Below are positions 31,158 to 40,949 of a DNA stretch of 64,000 nt, in pieces (position 1 is the stretch's first letter; every line of letters begins with the position of its first letter). The notes beneath the pieces are model-generated. The model saw nothing but the letters and a program-made list of their open reading frames with translations. It did not search any database and was not told the origin of the DNA. The DNA is taken from contig NZ_CP045725.1 in the NCBI RefSeq assembly GCF_009646095.1, positions 2,170,001 through 2,234,000 on the forward strand. Reading direction: 5' to 3'. The position numbers and the translations under genes were made by a program. Source of the stretch: Raineyella fluvialis (GTDB lineage: Bacteria > Actinomycetota > Actinomycetes > Propionibacteriales > Propionibacteriaceae).

Positions 31158-31936
31158 CGGTGACCAGGACCGAGGCGAGGGCACGGGCGTCGTACGGCGT
31201 CGAGGTGCTGCTGCTCCTCTTCGTCTCGCTGGGCCGGTCCGCGGTCTACTCGGTGCTGGCGATCCTCGATCTGTCCACCCGGCCGGGCGGCGTGGCCGCC
31301 CAGACCAGCCAGCTCAACCCGACCGTGGTGCCCGACCGGCCGTGGCTCGATGCCCTGTACCAGATCGCCCAGACCCTGCTGCCGTTGGTGCCGGCCCTGC
31401 TGGCGGTCCACCTGCTGGGCCGCAGCCACCGGGATCCGTGGGCGGCGATCGGGATGGATCTGCGGGGTGGCCGGCGGCGCTGGGCCCGCGACCTCGGCAC
31501 CGGACTCGCGCTGGCCGCCGCGATCGGCGTCCCCGGCCTGGGCCTCTACCTGCTCGCGCGGGCCGCGGGCCTCGCGACGGACGTCCAGGCAGCGGGCCTG
31601 GGGACCAGCGTCTGGGCGCTCGTCGTCCTGCTGGCCCGCGCCCTGATGAACGGGCTGCTCGAGGAGGTCATCGTCGTCGGGTACCTGTTCGACCGGCTGC
31701 CCCGGCTCGGCTGGCCGCCCTGGGCGGTGCTGGTGGGGTCGGCGCTGCTCCGGGGCACCTACCACCTCTACCAGGGGTGGGGCGGCTTCGCCGGCAACAT
31801 CGTGATGGGGTTGGTGTTCGGTCTGGTCTACCGGCGGACCCGGCGCGTGGCCCCGTTGGTCGTGGCCCACACCGCCATCGACGTGGTCGCCTTCCTCGGC
31901 TACGCGCTGCTGGCCCCACGGGTCGGTTGGCTCTAG
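31154..31936 (+). CDS. CPBP-family intramembrane metalloprotease
   Basis: 260-residue polytopic membrane protein of the CPBP (CAAX protease and bacteriocin-processing) family. Motif 1 is LLEEVIVVGYLFDRL, with the paired glutamates and arginine; motif 2 is TYHLYQGW; motif 3 is VAHTAIDVV. About six to seven hydrophobic helices. GTG 31154 overlaps the isomerase stop by four bases. The stop (TAG, 31934-31936) overlaps the stop of the convergent benR gene, so no terminator separates them. Substrate unknown. Confidence 0.85.
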   Translation: MTVTRTEARARASYGVEVLLLLFVSLGRSAVYSVLAILDLSTRPGGVAAQTSQLNPTVVPDRPWLDALYQIAQTLLPLVPALLAVHLLGRSHRDPWAAIGMDLRGGRRRWARDLGTGLALAAAIGVPGLGLYLLARAAGLATDVQAAGLGTSVWALVVLLARALMNGLLEEVIVVGYLFDRLPRLGWPPWAVLVGSALLRGTYHLYQGWGGFAGNIVMGLVFGLVYRRTRRVAPLVVAHTAIDVVAFLGYALLAPRVGWL

Positions 31937-34707
31937 CCGGTCACCTCGGTCAGCTCGCCGCGATGGGCGGCCAGCTCGGTGCGTGAACGCAGGCCCAGCT
32001 TGCTGTAGACCCGGGTCAGGTGGAACTGCACCGTCTTCACCGAGATGAACAGCTCCCGTGCCACATCGGCGTTGCTCAGGCCCTGCGCCACCAGCCGGGC
32101 GACGGCCTGCTCCTGGGCGGTCAGCGCCTCGAGGTCGAACCCCGCCGGGCGCGTCCCGGCCGCTCCGCCCGCCTGCAGTTCCCGCCGGCAGCGTTCCACG
32201 TACACCGACGCGCCGAGGGCCGAGAAGCCGTCCAGGGCGCGACGCAGCACCACCCCGGCATCGCGACGCTTGCCGGCGCGCCGCAGCGCCTGCCCGTAGA
32301 GAAAGTTGATCCGGGTCCGCAGGTAGCTGTAGGGCAGACCCTCCACCAACTCGAGGGCCGTCTCGAAGGAACCCCGGGCCCCGTCGATGTCGCCGCGCAA
32401 CGAGGTGAGCCGGCCGCGGGCCATCGCCAGCCGGGACGCCGCGCTGTGCCGCCCGGCGTCCTGGGCCCGCTCCTCGTGCGGGCGCAGGAAGGCGTCGGCC
32501 TCGTCGAGGCGCCCGGTGAGGGACAGCGCGCTCGCCCACATGTCGTGCCATGGCCAGAACCCGGGCTCGTCGACGCTGTCCGGGCGCTGGGCGGTGGCGA
32601 TCGGCTCCATCGCGTGCAGACTCGCGTCGGCGTCCGAGCGGGCCTGGGCCACCCGGCCGCGGGCCATCGCCGTGGGGAGCCGGGTGACCATGTACTCGGA
32701 GCTCACCGCCAGGGCTTGGGCCACATGCCAGTCGGCCTGGGCCGCCTCACCCCGCAGCGCACTGATCTCCGCGCCGGTCCAGTGGATGAGCGGCGCGATC
32801 AGGTCCATCCCCGTGCGGTCGAGCAACTCGCAGCCGCGGTTGACCACCGCGGAGGCGGCGTCCCAGTCACCGACCTCCAGATAGGCGCGGGCCAGCCAGC
32901 CGGACGCCCACAGCGCCACCCGTGAGGAGCCGTGCCAGAACGCCTGCGGGATGGCCGCCTGGAAGTCCTGGATCGCCTGGTGCGGGCGGTCCCAGGCGAG
33001 CTCCAGCCAGCCATGGCCCATCAGCGCGCGCTGGCGCTGGGCGCCGGTGTGGAGGATCTCCAGCGTGCGATGGTAGGCGGCCTCCGCCTCGGGCACCCGC
33101 CCCGCCATGCCCAGGCCGAGTCCGAGCAGGGTGTGCACCTCGACGGCAGCGGGTAGGTCGGGCCGGCCCAGCCGGTCCGCGATGGCGAGGCAGCGCTCGC
33201 CCCAGCTGAGCAGCGCTGCGGCGTCGACGTCGCTGAGGGCGTGAAGGGAGAGTCGTTGGGTGGCCGCTGCCTCGGCCTCCGCGTCCTCCCCGGCCGCCGC
33301 CAGGGCCCGGTGCAGCTGCTGCTCGGCCTCCCCGCGGCGGGCCTTGAGGATCGCGAGGTAGCCCAGCGCGATGTCGCGGCGCGCGTTGCCGGGGAAGGCC
33401 TCGACCTCATGGGCCAGCGACTCGGCGGCGTGCAGGTCTCCCGCGCCGGTCATCGCATCGAGGGCCGCCACCAGACAGCGCTGGCTGACGGCCCGGTCGG
33501 GGTGGCCGCGGGAGGCCAGCACCCAACTGTCGGCGGCCCGGCGCCACCGCCCGTCGGCGGCGTACGCCTCGGCCAGGGTGGCGATCTCCTCCGCGAGGGC
33601 GGCGTCAGGTTCCTGGGTCGCCGCGGCGAGGTGCTGGATGCGGTCGAAATCGTCGGTGGCCCGCTGGGCCGCGGCGAGGTGCAGCCGCCGGCGGGTGACC
33701 AGGTCGACCGCGTCGTACGCGGCCGCGGCGAGCATCGGGTTGGTGAAGGCGAGGGCGAGCCGGCCCTGGTGACTGTGCACCAGCAGGAGCCCCCGGGCCC
33801 GGGCCTCGTCGATCGCCGGCAGCATGTCGTCGAGCCCGGCGAGCGCGGCCACCTCCCCGGCCGTGGTGCCCTGTCCGGTCACCGCGAGGGCCGTCACCAG
33901 TTCCCGGACGCCCGGGCCGGCGGCACCGAGCACGGTCTCGAGCTCCTGGCGTACGGCCCGGGGCGCAGGCAGCGAATCGTACGAGGTCTCCCAGTCCATC
34001 CCGGGGAACTCCTCCAGCAACTGCACCACCAGCCCGGGCAGGCCGCCGGTGAAAGCGGCGAGTCGACGGGCGGCGTCGGTGCTGATCAGTACCCCGTGCG
34101 CGCGGGCGAGGTCGCGGACCGCGTCGGCCCCGAGCCCCCCGACGACGACAGTGCTCGCCCGGTGGGCCCGCAGGACCTCGGCGAGTTGCGGGTCGGATGC
34201 CTCGACGTCGGTGATCTCGAGGATCACCACGATCGGCTCGTCGCCCAGCCGCTGGACCGCCGAGGAGATCGCCCGCAGTGACATCGGGTCCGCGTGCTGG
34301 GCGTCCTCGATGACCACGACGAGACCTCCCTCGGCGCCGTCCCGCAGCCGGCCGAGGACACGCTGGGTGGTCCCGGCCGGGTCGGCGTCACCGGTGAGGA
34401 TGGGGGCGGAGCTGCGCAGGCTCGGGGAGGAACAGAGGCGCTGGGCGAGTTCACCGGGGAAGCGGCGCTCCCAGGCGAGGCCGGAGACCCGGGCGAGCCG
34501 TGCGCCCGGCGTCGCCCGAAGGACGCGGTTGACGGCCTCCCTGACCAGGGCGGTGCTGCCGACGTGGGCCGCCCCGGCCACCACGAGGAGGGCCGGCTGC
34601 CCGGCGAGGGCCTTCTCGCACAGATCGGACAGCGTGCGGAGCTCCCGCTCGCGGCCGATCAGGGGCGACTCCGCCGGATCCATTGCAGCATCATAGGTCT
34701 GCCTCAC
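31933..34707 (-). CDS. benR: LuxR-family STAND/LAL regulator, probable BenR
   Basis: About 924-residue large ATP-binding LuxR regulator, the class to which BenR of Corynebacterium glutamicum and Rhodococcus belongs, and placed next to the ben genes. N-terminal NTPase domain (LIGRERELRTL), Walker B-like VVVIEDAQHAD, a long helical-repeat middle, and a C-terminal LuxR helix-turn-helix (LTAQEQAVARLVAQGLSNADVARELFISVKTV in two halves). The P-loop reads VAGAAHVGSTAL, so the usual lysine of GKT is serine. GTG 34707 follows AAAGGAG by 11 bases; ATG 34683 is an alternative. Likely activates ben genes with benzoate. Confidence 0.78.
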   Translation of the reverse strand: MRQTYDAAMDPAESPLIGRERELRTLSDLCEKALAGQPALLVVAGAAHVGSTALVREAVNRVLRATPGARLARVSGLAWERRFPGELAQRLCSSPSLRSSAPILTGDADPAGTTQRVLGRLRDGAEGGLVVVIEDAQHADPMSLRAISSAVQRLGDEPIVVILEITDVEASDPQLAEVLRAHRASTVVVGGLGADAVRDLARAHGVLISTDAARRLAAFTGGLPGLVVQLLEEFPGMDWETSYDSLPAPRAVRQELETVLGAAGPGVRELVTALAVTGQGTTAGEVAALAGLDDMLPAIDEARARGLLLVHSHQGRLALAFTNPMLAAAAYDAVDLVTRRRLHLAAAQRATDDFDRIQHLAAATQEPDAALAEEIATLAEAYAADGRWRRAADSWVLASRGHPDRAVSQRCLVAALDAMTGAGDLHAAESLAHEVEAFPGNARRDIALGYLAILKARRGEAEQQLHRALAAAGEDAEAEAAATQRLSLHALSDVDAAALLSWGERCLAIADRLGRPDLPAAVEVHTLLGLGLGMAGRVPEAEAAYHRTLEILHTGAQRQRALMGHGWLELAWDRPHQAIQDFQAAIPQAFWHGSSRVALWASGWLARAYLEVGDWDAASAVVNRGCELLDRTGMDLIAPLIHWTGAEISALRGEAAQADWHVAQALAVSSEYMVTRLPTAMARGRVAQARSDADASLHAMEPIATAQRPDSVDEPGFWPWHDMWASALSLTGRLDEADAFLRPHEERAQDAGRHSAASRLAMARGRLTSLRGDIDGARGSFETALELVEGLPYSYLRTRINFLYGQALRRAGKRRDAGVVLRRALDGFSALGASVYVERCRRELQAGGAAGTRPAGFDLEALTAQEQAVARLVAQGLSNADVARELFISVKTVQFHLTRVYSKLGLRSRTELAAHRGELTEVTG

Positions 34708-34741
34708 CTGGTCCGGTACTCCTTTCGTGGGGACGCGACGA

Positions 34742-34777
34742 GGCCCGGGTGGGGACGGGTCGGTCCCCACCCGGGCC
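34742..34777 (-). terminator. Hairpin between the ben fusion gene and benR
   Basis: A perfect 14-pair stem (GGCCCGGGTGGGGA / TCCCCACCCGGGCC) with an eight-base loop separates the end of the ben enzyme genes (stop 34847) from benR, which suggests separate transcription of the regulator. Confidence 0.7.
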
Positions 34778-34846
34778 GGATGACCGGCCGGTCCGGTACG
34801 CGTGCCTGGAGTCACCTCCCGCACCGGCCGGCCATCGACCGGCGGC

Positions 34847-37639
34847 TCAGCCGCCGAAGTCGCCTCCCGCCACCGGCAGGATGGAGCCGGTGATGTACGA
34901 GGCCTCGTCGGAGGCCAGGAAGCAGATGGCCGCCGCCTGTTCCTCCAGTGTCCCGTAGCGATGCATCAGCGACGATTCCACCGTCTGGTCGACGGTGACC
35001 TGGTGCCACGCCTGTTCCTCGGGAGTCGACGGCTCCCCACCCCGCGGGATGCGGCGCGGCGGTGCCTCGGTGCCACCGGGGGCGGTGGCGACGACGCGGA
35101 CGCCGTGTGGTGCGGCCTCGAACGCCAGCGACTTGGTCAGCGTGTTCACGCCGCCCTTCGCCGCGGCGTACGGGAGCCGGTTGAGTCCCATCGTCGCCGT
35201 CGAGGAGACGTTGACGATGGTCCCGTGACCCTGGGCGTACAGCTGCGGCAGGACCGCCCGGCAGGCCCAGAGCGTGGGAAAGAGCGAGCGGCGGATCTCC
35301 GCCTCGATCTCCTCCTCCTGGTACTCCTCGAACGGCTTGCGCCAGATGGTGCCGCCCACCACATGGATGGCCACATCGACCCGGCCGTGCTCGGTGAGCG
35401 CCTTGGCGACGACGGCCTGGGCCCCCGCGTACGTCTCGAGGTCGGCGCGCACCGTGGCGACCGTGCCACCCTTGCGGGTGATCGTGGCGGCCACCTCGTC
35501 GAGGATGTCGGAGCGGTCGGCCAGCACCAGCTGCCCGCCCTCGGCGGCGATCCGTCGGGCCACCCGTTCACCGATGCCCTGTGCGGCTCCGGTCACCAGG
35601 ACCACCTTGCCGGTGAACCGTCCCGGGCTGACGAAGCCCGGCTCGTCGAGCAGACCGCCGAGGATCATCGCCCGACGAGTGGTCTCCTTGCCGTGCTCGG
35701 CGTGCTCGATGATGAGCCGGCGGGTCAGGTCGCGGTCCCCCTGTTCGAAGGCCTCGATGATCCGGTCGTGGTCGCCGATGACGTCCGGGTGGCACCACTG
35801 GCCGTGCGGCAGCATCTCGTGCATGTGCCCGGCGACCCCGAGACGGCGGTAGGCCTCGAGCAGGTGTTCGTTGCCGGTGAAGGTGAACAGGTACTCGTGG
35901 AAGGCCGAGTTCGCGTCGGTGAACTGGTCCGCGTCGACGAACCGGTCGCCCTGGACGAACGGCCGACAGGCGTCGGCGAGCATCCGGAAGCCGGTGATCT
36001 GCCCGCTGTTCAGCCGGCCGATCGTCAGCTCCATCACCCCCAGCTCCAGCGCCGTCCGGGCGTCGAAGAGGGAGTCGGACTTCAGGATCGACGGGTGTTC
36101 CTCGCCGATCACGTAACCGTCCGCGGTCACGTTGTCGGCCGCCGGCGCCGGTGCCTCGACGACGGCGAGGACCGGGTCGTGCAGCGGGGCGTACGCCTGC
36201 CGTGGCCGCTGCGAGGTGCCGCCGATCCCGTACGCGTCGCCCGGGCCGAGGCCCAGCGCCGCCGGGTTCGGAGCGGCCGCCTCGGCGGCGGCGTCGCGAG
36301 CACCGGACAGGACGAGTCCACCGATCCCGAACGCAGTCCGGTCATCGGCGGGGACGGCCGGACCGGTCCCCAGCGGCGCCATCTCGGTGGCCCGGTGGGC
36401 GGGCAACAGATCGTACGCGTCGGCTCCTGCGGGGACCGCCCTGACCACACCGACGGCCCCGGCGGGAACCGCCACGGGCGCCGATGCGGGGAGCGTGGCC
36501 TCGGGCGACTCCTCGAGCAGCACGGTGCCGGTGGCCTCCTCGGCGACGGCCTCGCCGACGTTCTCCTCCGACGCCTGCTCGTTGGCGGCCGCGGCCTCCA
36601 GCGCCTCGACGCCGTGGTCGCGGGAGGCCGAGCTGCTGGCCAGGGAGAACTTCTCGTAGAAGAAGCCCTCGGGCTCCAGTCCGGTCGCCTGGAAGTGCTT
36701 GCGGACTGCCTCCACCATCGGCGGCGGGCCGCACAGGTAGACCGAGACGTTGCCGTCGTAGAGGTTCTTCGGGTCCATGTGCGCGGTGACGTACCCCTTC
36801 TTCCGGGCGGTGGCCGCCGGGTCGGCGACGCAGTAGTCCCAGGTGAAGTTGGGCAGCTGCTCCTGCAACTGCGCCAGCGTGTCCAGCTCCACCGCCTCGG
36901 TGTCGGTGTTCACGCCGTAGATGAGGTGCATCGGGCGGGTGCTGCCGGCCTTGGCCGAGGTGCGCAGCATGGCGAGGATGGGGGCCAGGCCGGTGCCGCC
37001 CGCGAGGAGCAGCAGCGGGGTGGTGCCCTCGCGCAGGAAGAACGACCCGTTGGGCCCGTGCAGGGTCAGCCGGTCGCCGACCCCGGCGCGCTCCGAGAGC
37101 CAGGTGGACATCGCCCCTCCGGGGGTGATCTTCACCAGGAAGCTCAGCCGGCGCTCGTCGGGGGAGGTACTGAAGGAGTACGAGCGGCGCTCCTCGGTGC
37201 CGGGCACCTCGATGTTGACGTACTGCCCCGGCAGGTAGGACAGCGACTCGCGATCCTCGACCTCGATGCTGAAGCCGATGACGTTGTCGCTGTAGCGGTG
37301 GATGTCGACGACGATCGCCTGGAAGCTGCCGGCCACCGTCTTCGCCACCTCCGACGTCGACGCGATCCGCAGCACGAGGTCGGAGCGCGGCTTCATCTGG
37401 CAGGGCAGGCAGAAGCCCTCGGCGGCCTCGCTCTCGCTGAGGGCGTCCTCGATGTAGGAACCCGGATCGTAGTCACCCGATTCACAGAAGGCCTTGCAGG
37501 TGCCGCAGGCGCCGTCGAGGCAGTCCACCGGGATGTTGATCCTCGCTCGGTAGGACGCCTCGGCGACCGTCTGGTCATCCTGGGCCGTGATGAAACGGGT
37601 GACGCCGTCCTCGAAGGTCAGTGCGACCTGATGCGTCAT
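34847..37639 (-). CDS. benCD: BenC-FCD-BenD fusion: benzoate dioxygenase reductase, FCD domain and diol dehydrogenase
   Basis: 930 residues joining two consecutive steps. Residues 1-335 are BenC: plant-type 2Fe-2S (C40, C45, C48 and C77 or C80), FAD motif RSYSFS (152-157), NAD motifs GGTGLAP and CGPPPM; it passes electrons from NADH to BenAB. Residues about 336-512 are an Ala/Gly/Pro/Glu-rich linker. Residues about 515-655 match a GntR-type FCD ligand domain: DANSAFHEYL (575-584), TGN (588-590), H581, H624 and H646 as metal ligands. Residues about 672-930 are BenD, an SDR with TGAAQGIG (683-690), S812/S813, Y824 and K828 that makes catechol. No helix-turn-helix is present. Nine bases follow benB. 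Confidence 0.9.
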   Translation of the reverse strand: MTHQVALTFEDGVTRFITAQDDQTVAEASYRARINIPVDCLDGACGTCKAFCESGDYDPGSYIEDALSESEAAEGFCLPCQMKPRSDLVLRIASTSEVAKTVAGSFQAIVVDIHRYSDNVIGFSIEVEDRESLSYLPGQYVNIEVPGTEERRSYSFSTSPDERRLSFLVKITPGGAMSTWLSERAGVGDRLTLHGPNGSFFLREGTTPLLLLAGGTGLAPILAMLRTSAKAGSTRPMHLIYGVNTDTEAVELDTLAQLQEQLPNFTWDYCVADPAATARKKGYVTAHMDPKNLYDGNVSVYLCGPPPMVEAVRKHFQATGLEPEGFFYEKFSLASSSASRDHGVEALEAAAANEQASEENVGEAVAEEATGTVLLEESPEATLPASAPVAVPAGAVGVVRAVPAGADAYDLLPAHRATEMAPLGTGPAVPADDRTAFGIGGLVLSGARDAAAEAAAPNPAALGLGPGDAYGIGGTSQRPRQAYAPLHDPVLAVVEAPAPAADNVTADGYVIGEEHPSILKSDSLFDARTALELGVMELTIGRLNSGQITGFRMLADACRPFVQGDRFVDADQFTDANSAFHEYLFTFTGNEHLLEAYRRLGVAGHMHEMLPHGQWCHPDVIGDHDRIIEAFEQGDRDLTRRLIIEHAEHGKETTRRAMILGGLLDEPGFVSPGRFTGKVVLVTGAAQGIGERVARRIAAEGGQLVLADRSDILDEVAATITRKGGTVATVRADLETYAGAQAVVAKALTEHGRVDVAIHVVGGTIWRKPFEEYQEEEIEAEIRRSLFPTLWACRAVLPQLYAQGHGTIVNVSSTATMGLNRLPYAAAKGGVNTLTKSLAFEAAPHGVRVVATAPGGTEAPPRRIPRGGEPSTPEEQAWHQVTVDQTVESSLMHRYGTLEEQAAAICFLASDEASYITGSILPVAGGDFGG

Positions 37640-37648
37640 GTCAGCCTC

Positions 37649-38215
37649 TCAGACGTGGTAGATGTCGACCACGTGGTGGATGTAGTCGTTCTTCAGGACG
37701 ACGACCTTGCGGCGGATCACGGGGGAGGGGCCGGAGAAGTCGATGGTGTAGAACGAGGTCCCGTAGTACGGGTCCACCGTCTGGTAGCGGAAGTACATGG
37801 TGTGCCAGTTGAAGCGGACGTCCACCAAGGCACCGCGCCGGTCGATGATCTCGACGTTGGTGATGTTGTGGGACGTACGGGGCTCCGGCAGCGAGGTCGC
37901 CGACGAGCGCTCGGTGCGGATCCGGAAGATGCGGTCCTCGAGCCCACCCTTGTTGGGGTAGTACATCAGCGAGATCTCGGTCTGCGGGTCGCGGCTGAGT
38001 TCGCCGTCGTCGGCCCAGGAGGGCATCCAGAACTCGACGTCGTCCGCGTAGCACTCGAGCCAGCGGGTGAAGTCGCGGTCGTCCAGGTGGCGGGCCTCGC
38101 GGTAGAGGAACTGCTCGACAGCCTGCTGGTCGACGTAAACGTCGGCGGCGGGGGCGTTCGGGACGGTGGTCATGGTCATGGTCATGGTCGTGGGGGTCGC
38201 GGTCTGCGTCGTCAT
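37649..38215 (-). CDS. benB: Benzoate 1,2-dioxygenase small (beta) subunit
   Basis: 188-residue beta subunit of the ring-hydroxylating oxygenase, with the cystatin-like fold of the family: VEQFLYREARHLDDRDFTRWL, YADDVEFWMP and the C-terminal IDFSGP...VVVLKND. It is structural and has no cofactor. ATG 38215 is used; a (ATGACC)3 stretch gives MTMTMT and further in-frame ATG codons just after it, so the exact start is uncertain. It lies 17 bases after benA and nine before the fusion gene. Confidence 0.93.
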   Translation of the reverse strand: MTTQTATPTTMTMTMTTVPNAPAADVYVDQQAVEQFLYREARHLDDRDFTRWLECYADDVEFWMPSWADDGELSRDPQTEISLMYYPNKGGLEDRIFRIRTERSSATSLPEPRTSHNITNVEIIDRRGALVDVRFNWHTMYFRYQTVDPYYGTSFYTIDFSGPSPVIRRKVVVLKNDYIHHVVDIYHV

Positions 38216-38232
38216 GGTCCTGGTACTTCCTC

Positions 38233-39617
38233 TCACGCCAGCTCGGTCAGCGCTGCGGCCTCGGCTGCCTTCTCGGCGGCCTGGGCCTTCTTCATCACGG
38301 ACAGCCAGTACTCGTGGTGTACCGGGTAGAGACCCTCGTCCTCGTTCTTGACACCGGAGGAGAGCACCTTGGTCATGCCCAGGCCCTTCGCGACGTCGTT
38401 CGGACCGGCGATCTGGTGGCCCTGGCCGCGCGACATGTCGTTCCACCGTGCGGCGGTGCCGAGGAAGGTCTTCTGGCAGGAGCGGAACTCCTCCAGGTCG
38501 TCCGGGGTGGCCATGCCGGAGGCGTTGAAGAAGTCCTCGTACTGACGGATGCGCTGGGCGCGGGACTCCGCCGACTCACCCTTGGGGGCGATGCAGTAGA
38601 TGGTGACCTCGGTCTGGTCCACGCTGACCGGACGGAAGTGGCGGATCTGGGTGGAGAACTGGTCCATCACGAACACGTTCGGGTAGAGCAGCAGGTTGCG
38701 CGAGCCCTTGACCATGAAGTTGCCCTTGGCCTCGCCGAACTTCTCCTTCAGCTCCTCGAGCTTGGGGAAGAGCGGGCGGGACTCGTAATTGGCGGCCGTG
38801 GTCCACAGGCACAGGTGGCCGTTGTCGAAGGACCAGTAGCCGCCGCCCTGCTTGCCCCACTTGCCGGCGTCGACCGTCTGGGTGGTGTTCTTGGATTCGC
38901 CGGTGGCACGACGGCCGGTGGTGGCTGCGTAGTTCCAGTGGGTGGCGGTGACGTGATATCCGTCGGCCCCGTTCTCCGCCTGGACCTTCCAGTTGCCGTC
39001 ATAGGTGTAGGTGGACGCGCCGCGCAGCACCTCCAGCCCCTCGGGGACTGGTCGACCAGGCAGTCGAGGACCTTGGTCGCGTCGCCGAGGTAGTCCTCGA
39101 GCTCGGCCACATCGGCGTTCAGCGAGCCGAAGAGGAAACCGCGGTAGGAGGCGAACCTCGCGATGTGGGTCAGGTCGTGCGACCCATGCGTGTTGAACTG
39201 CTCCGGGTAGCCGGCGTCCTCGGGGTCCTTCACCTTCAGCAGCTTGCCGTCGTTGCGGAACGTCCAGCCGTGGAACGGGCAGGTCAGCGTGGTGCGGTTG
39301 TCGGTCTTGCGGCGACACAGCATGGCACCGCGGTGCGCACACGCGTTGATCATGCAGTGGAGCTCGCCGTCCTTGCTCCGGGTGATGACCACGGGCTGGC
39401 GTCCGATGTAGGTGGTGAAGTAGTCACCGACGTTCGGGACCTGCGACTCGTGGGCCAGGTAGACCCAGTTGCCCTCGAAGATGTACTTCATCTCGAGCTC
39501 GAAGAGCTGTTCGTCGGTGAAGACCGAACGGTCGAGCTGCCACTTGCCCTCGGCGGGGTTCTCGACCATCAGGGAGTCGAGATCGATGGTGAGGGCATCG
39601 ATGCTGGGATGTGCCAT
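38233..39617 (-). CDS. benA: Benzoate 1,2-dioxygenase large (alpha) subunit (one-base frameshift)
   Basis: Catalytic subunit that adds O2 across the ring of benzoate, giving the cis-diol carboxylate. The Rieske ligands are C93, H95, C113 and H116 (CAHRG, CPFHGW). The mononuclear iron site reads [10 protein letters not shown]. The frame breaks at the run 39043-39046 (four G on the plus strand, five needed), restoring [15 protein letters not shown]. Repaired length is about 461 residues, normal. ATG 39617 has GGAGG upstream. It is the first gene of the leftward ben operon. Confidence 0.93.
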
Positions 39618-40846
<1,229 letters not shown>

Positions 40847-40858
40847 CCCGTCACGTCC

Positions 40859-40902
40859 CGTACGCCGATGCCCCGCCCACCCGGGCAGGGCATCGGCGTA
40901 CG
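40859..40902 (+). terminator. Hairpin terminator after asd
   Basis: A perfect 15-pair stem (CGTACGCCGATGCCC / GGGCATCGGCGTACG) with a 14-base loop that can itself pair begins 13 bases after the asd stop, followed by TTGTCC. Confidence 0.85.
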
Positions 40903-40949
40903 TTGTCCTCTGGGCACCCGCCCACTCTGCTCAGCCGTCCGGAGGACAC

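Noticed and set aside
35630-35675. Idea that the BenC-BenD fusion is itself a frameshift artefact
   Set aside because: The frame is continuous with FCD residues before and BenD residues after, and one added base here would not give a neat stop before BenD. Not fully excluded, since a one-base deletion would create an ATGA stop-start; resequencing would settle it.
36040-36120. A complete GntR regulator gene inside the ben fusion
   Set aside because: No winged-helix DNA-binding domain or start signal precedes the FCD segment; the frame is continuous with BenC.
34802-38329. Very long open frame (over 1,100 codons) on the plus strand across the ben genes
   Set aside because: It is antisense to benCD and benB, has no recognisable motif and a composition (Gly, Arg, Val, Asp) typical of antisense frames in high-GC DNA.
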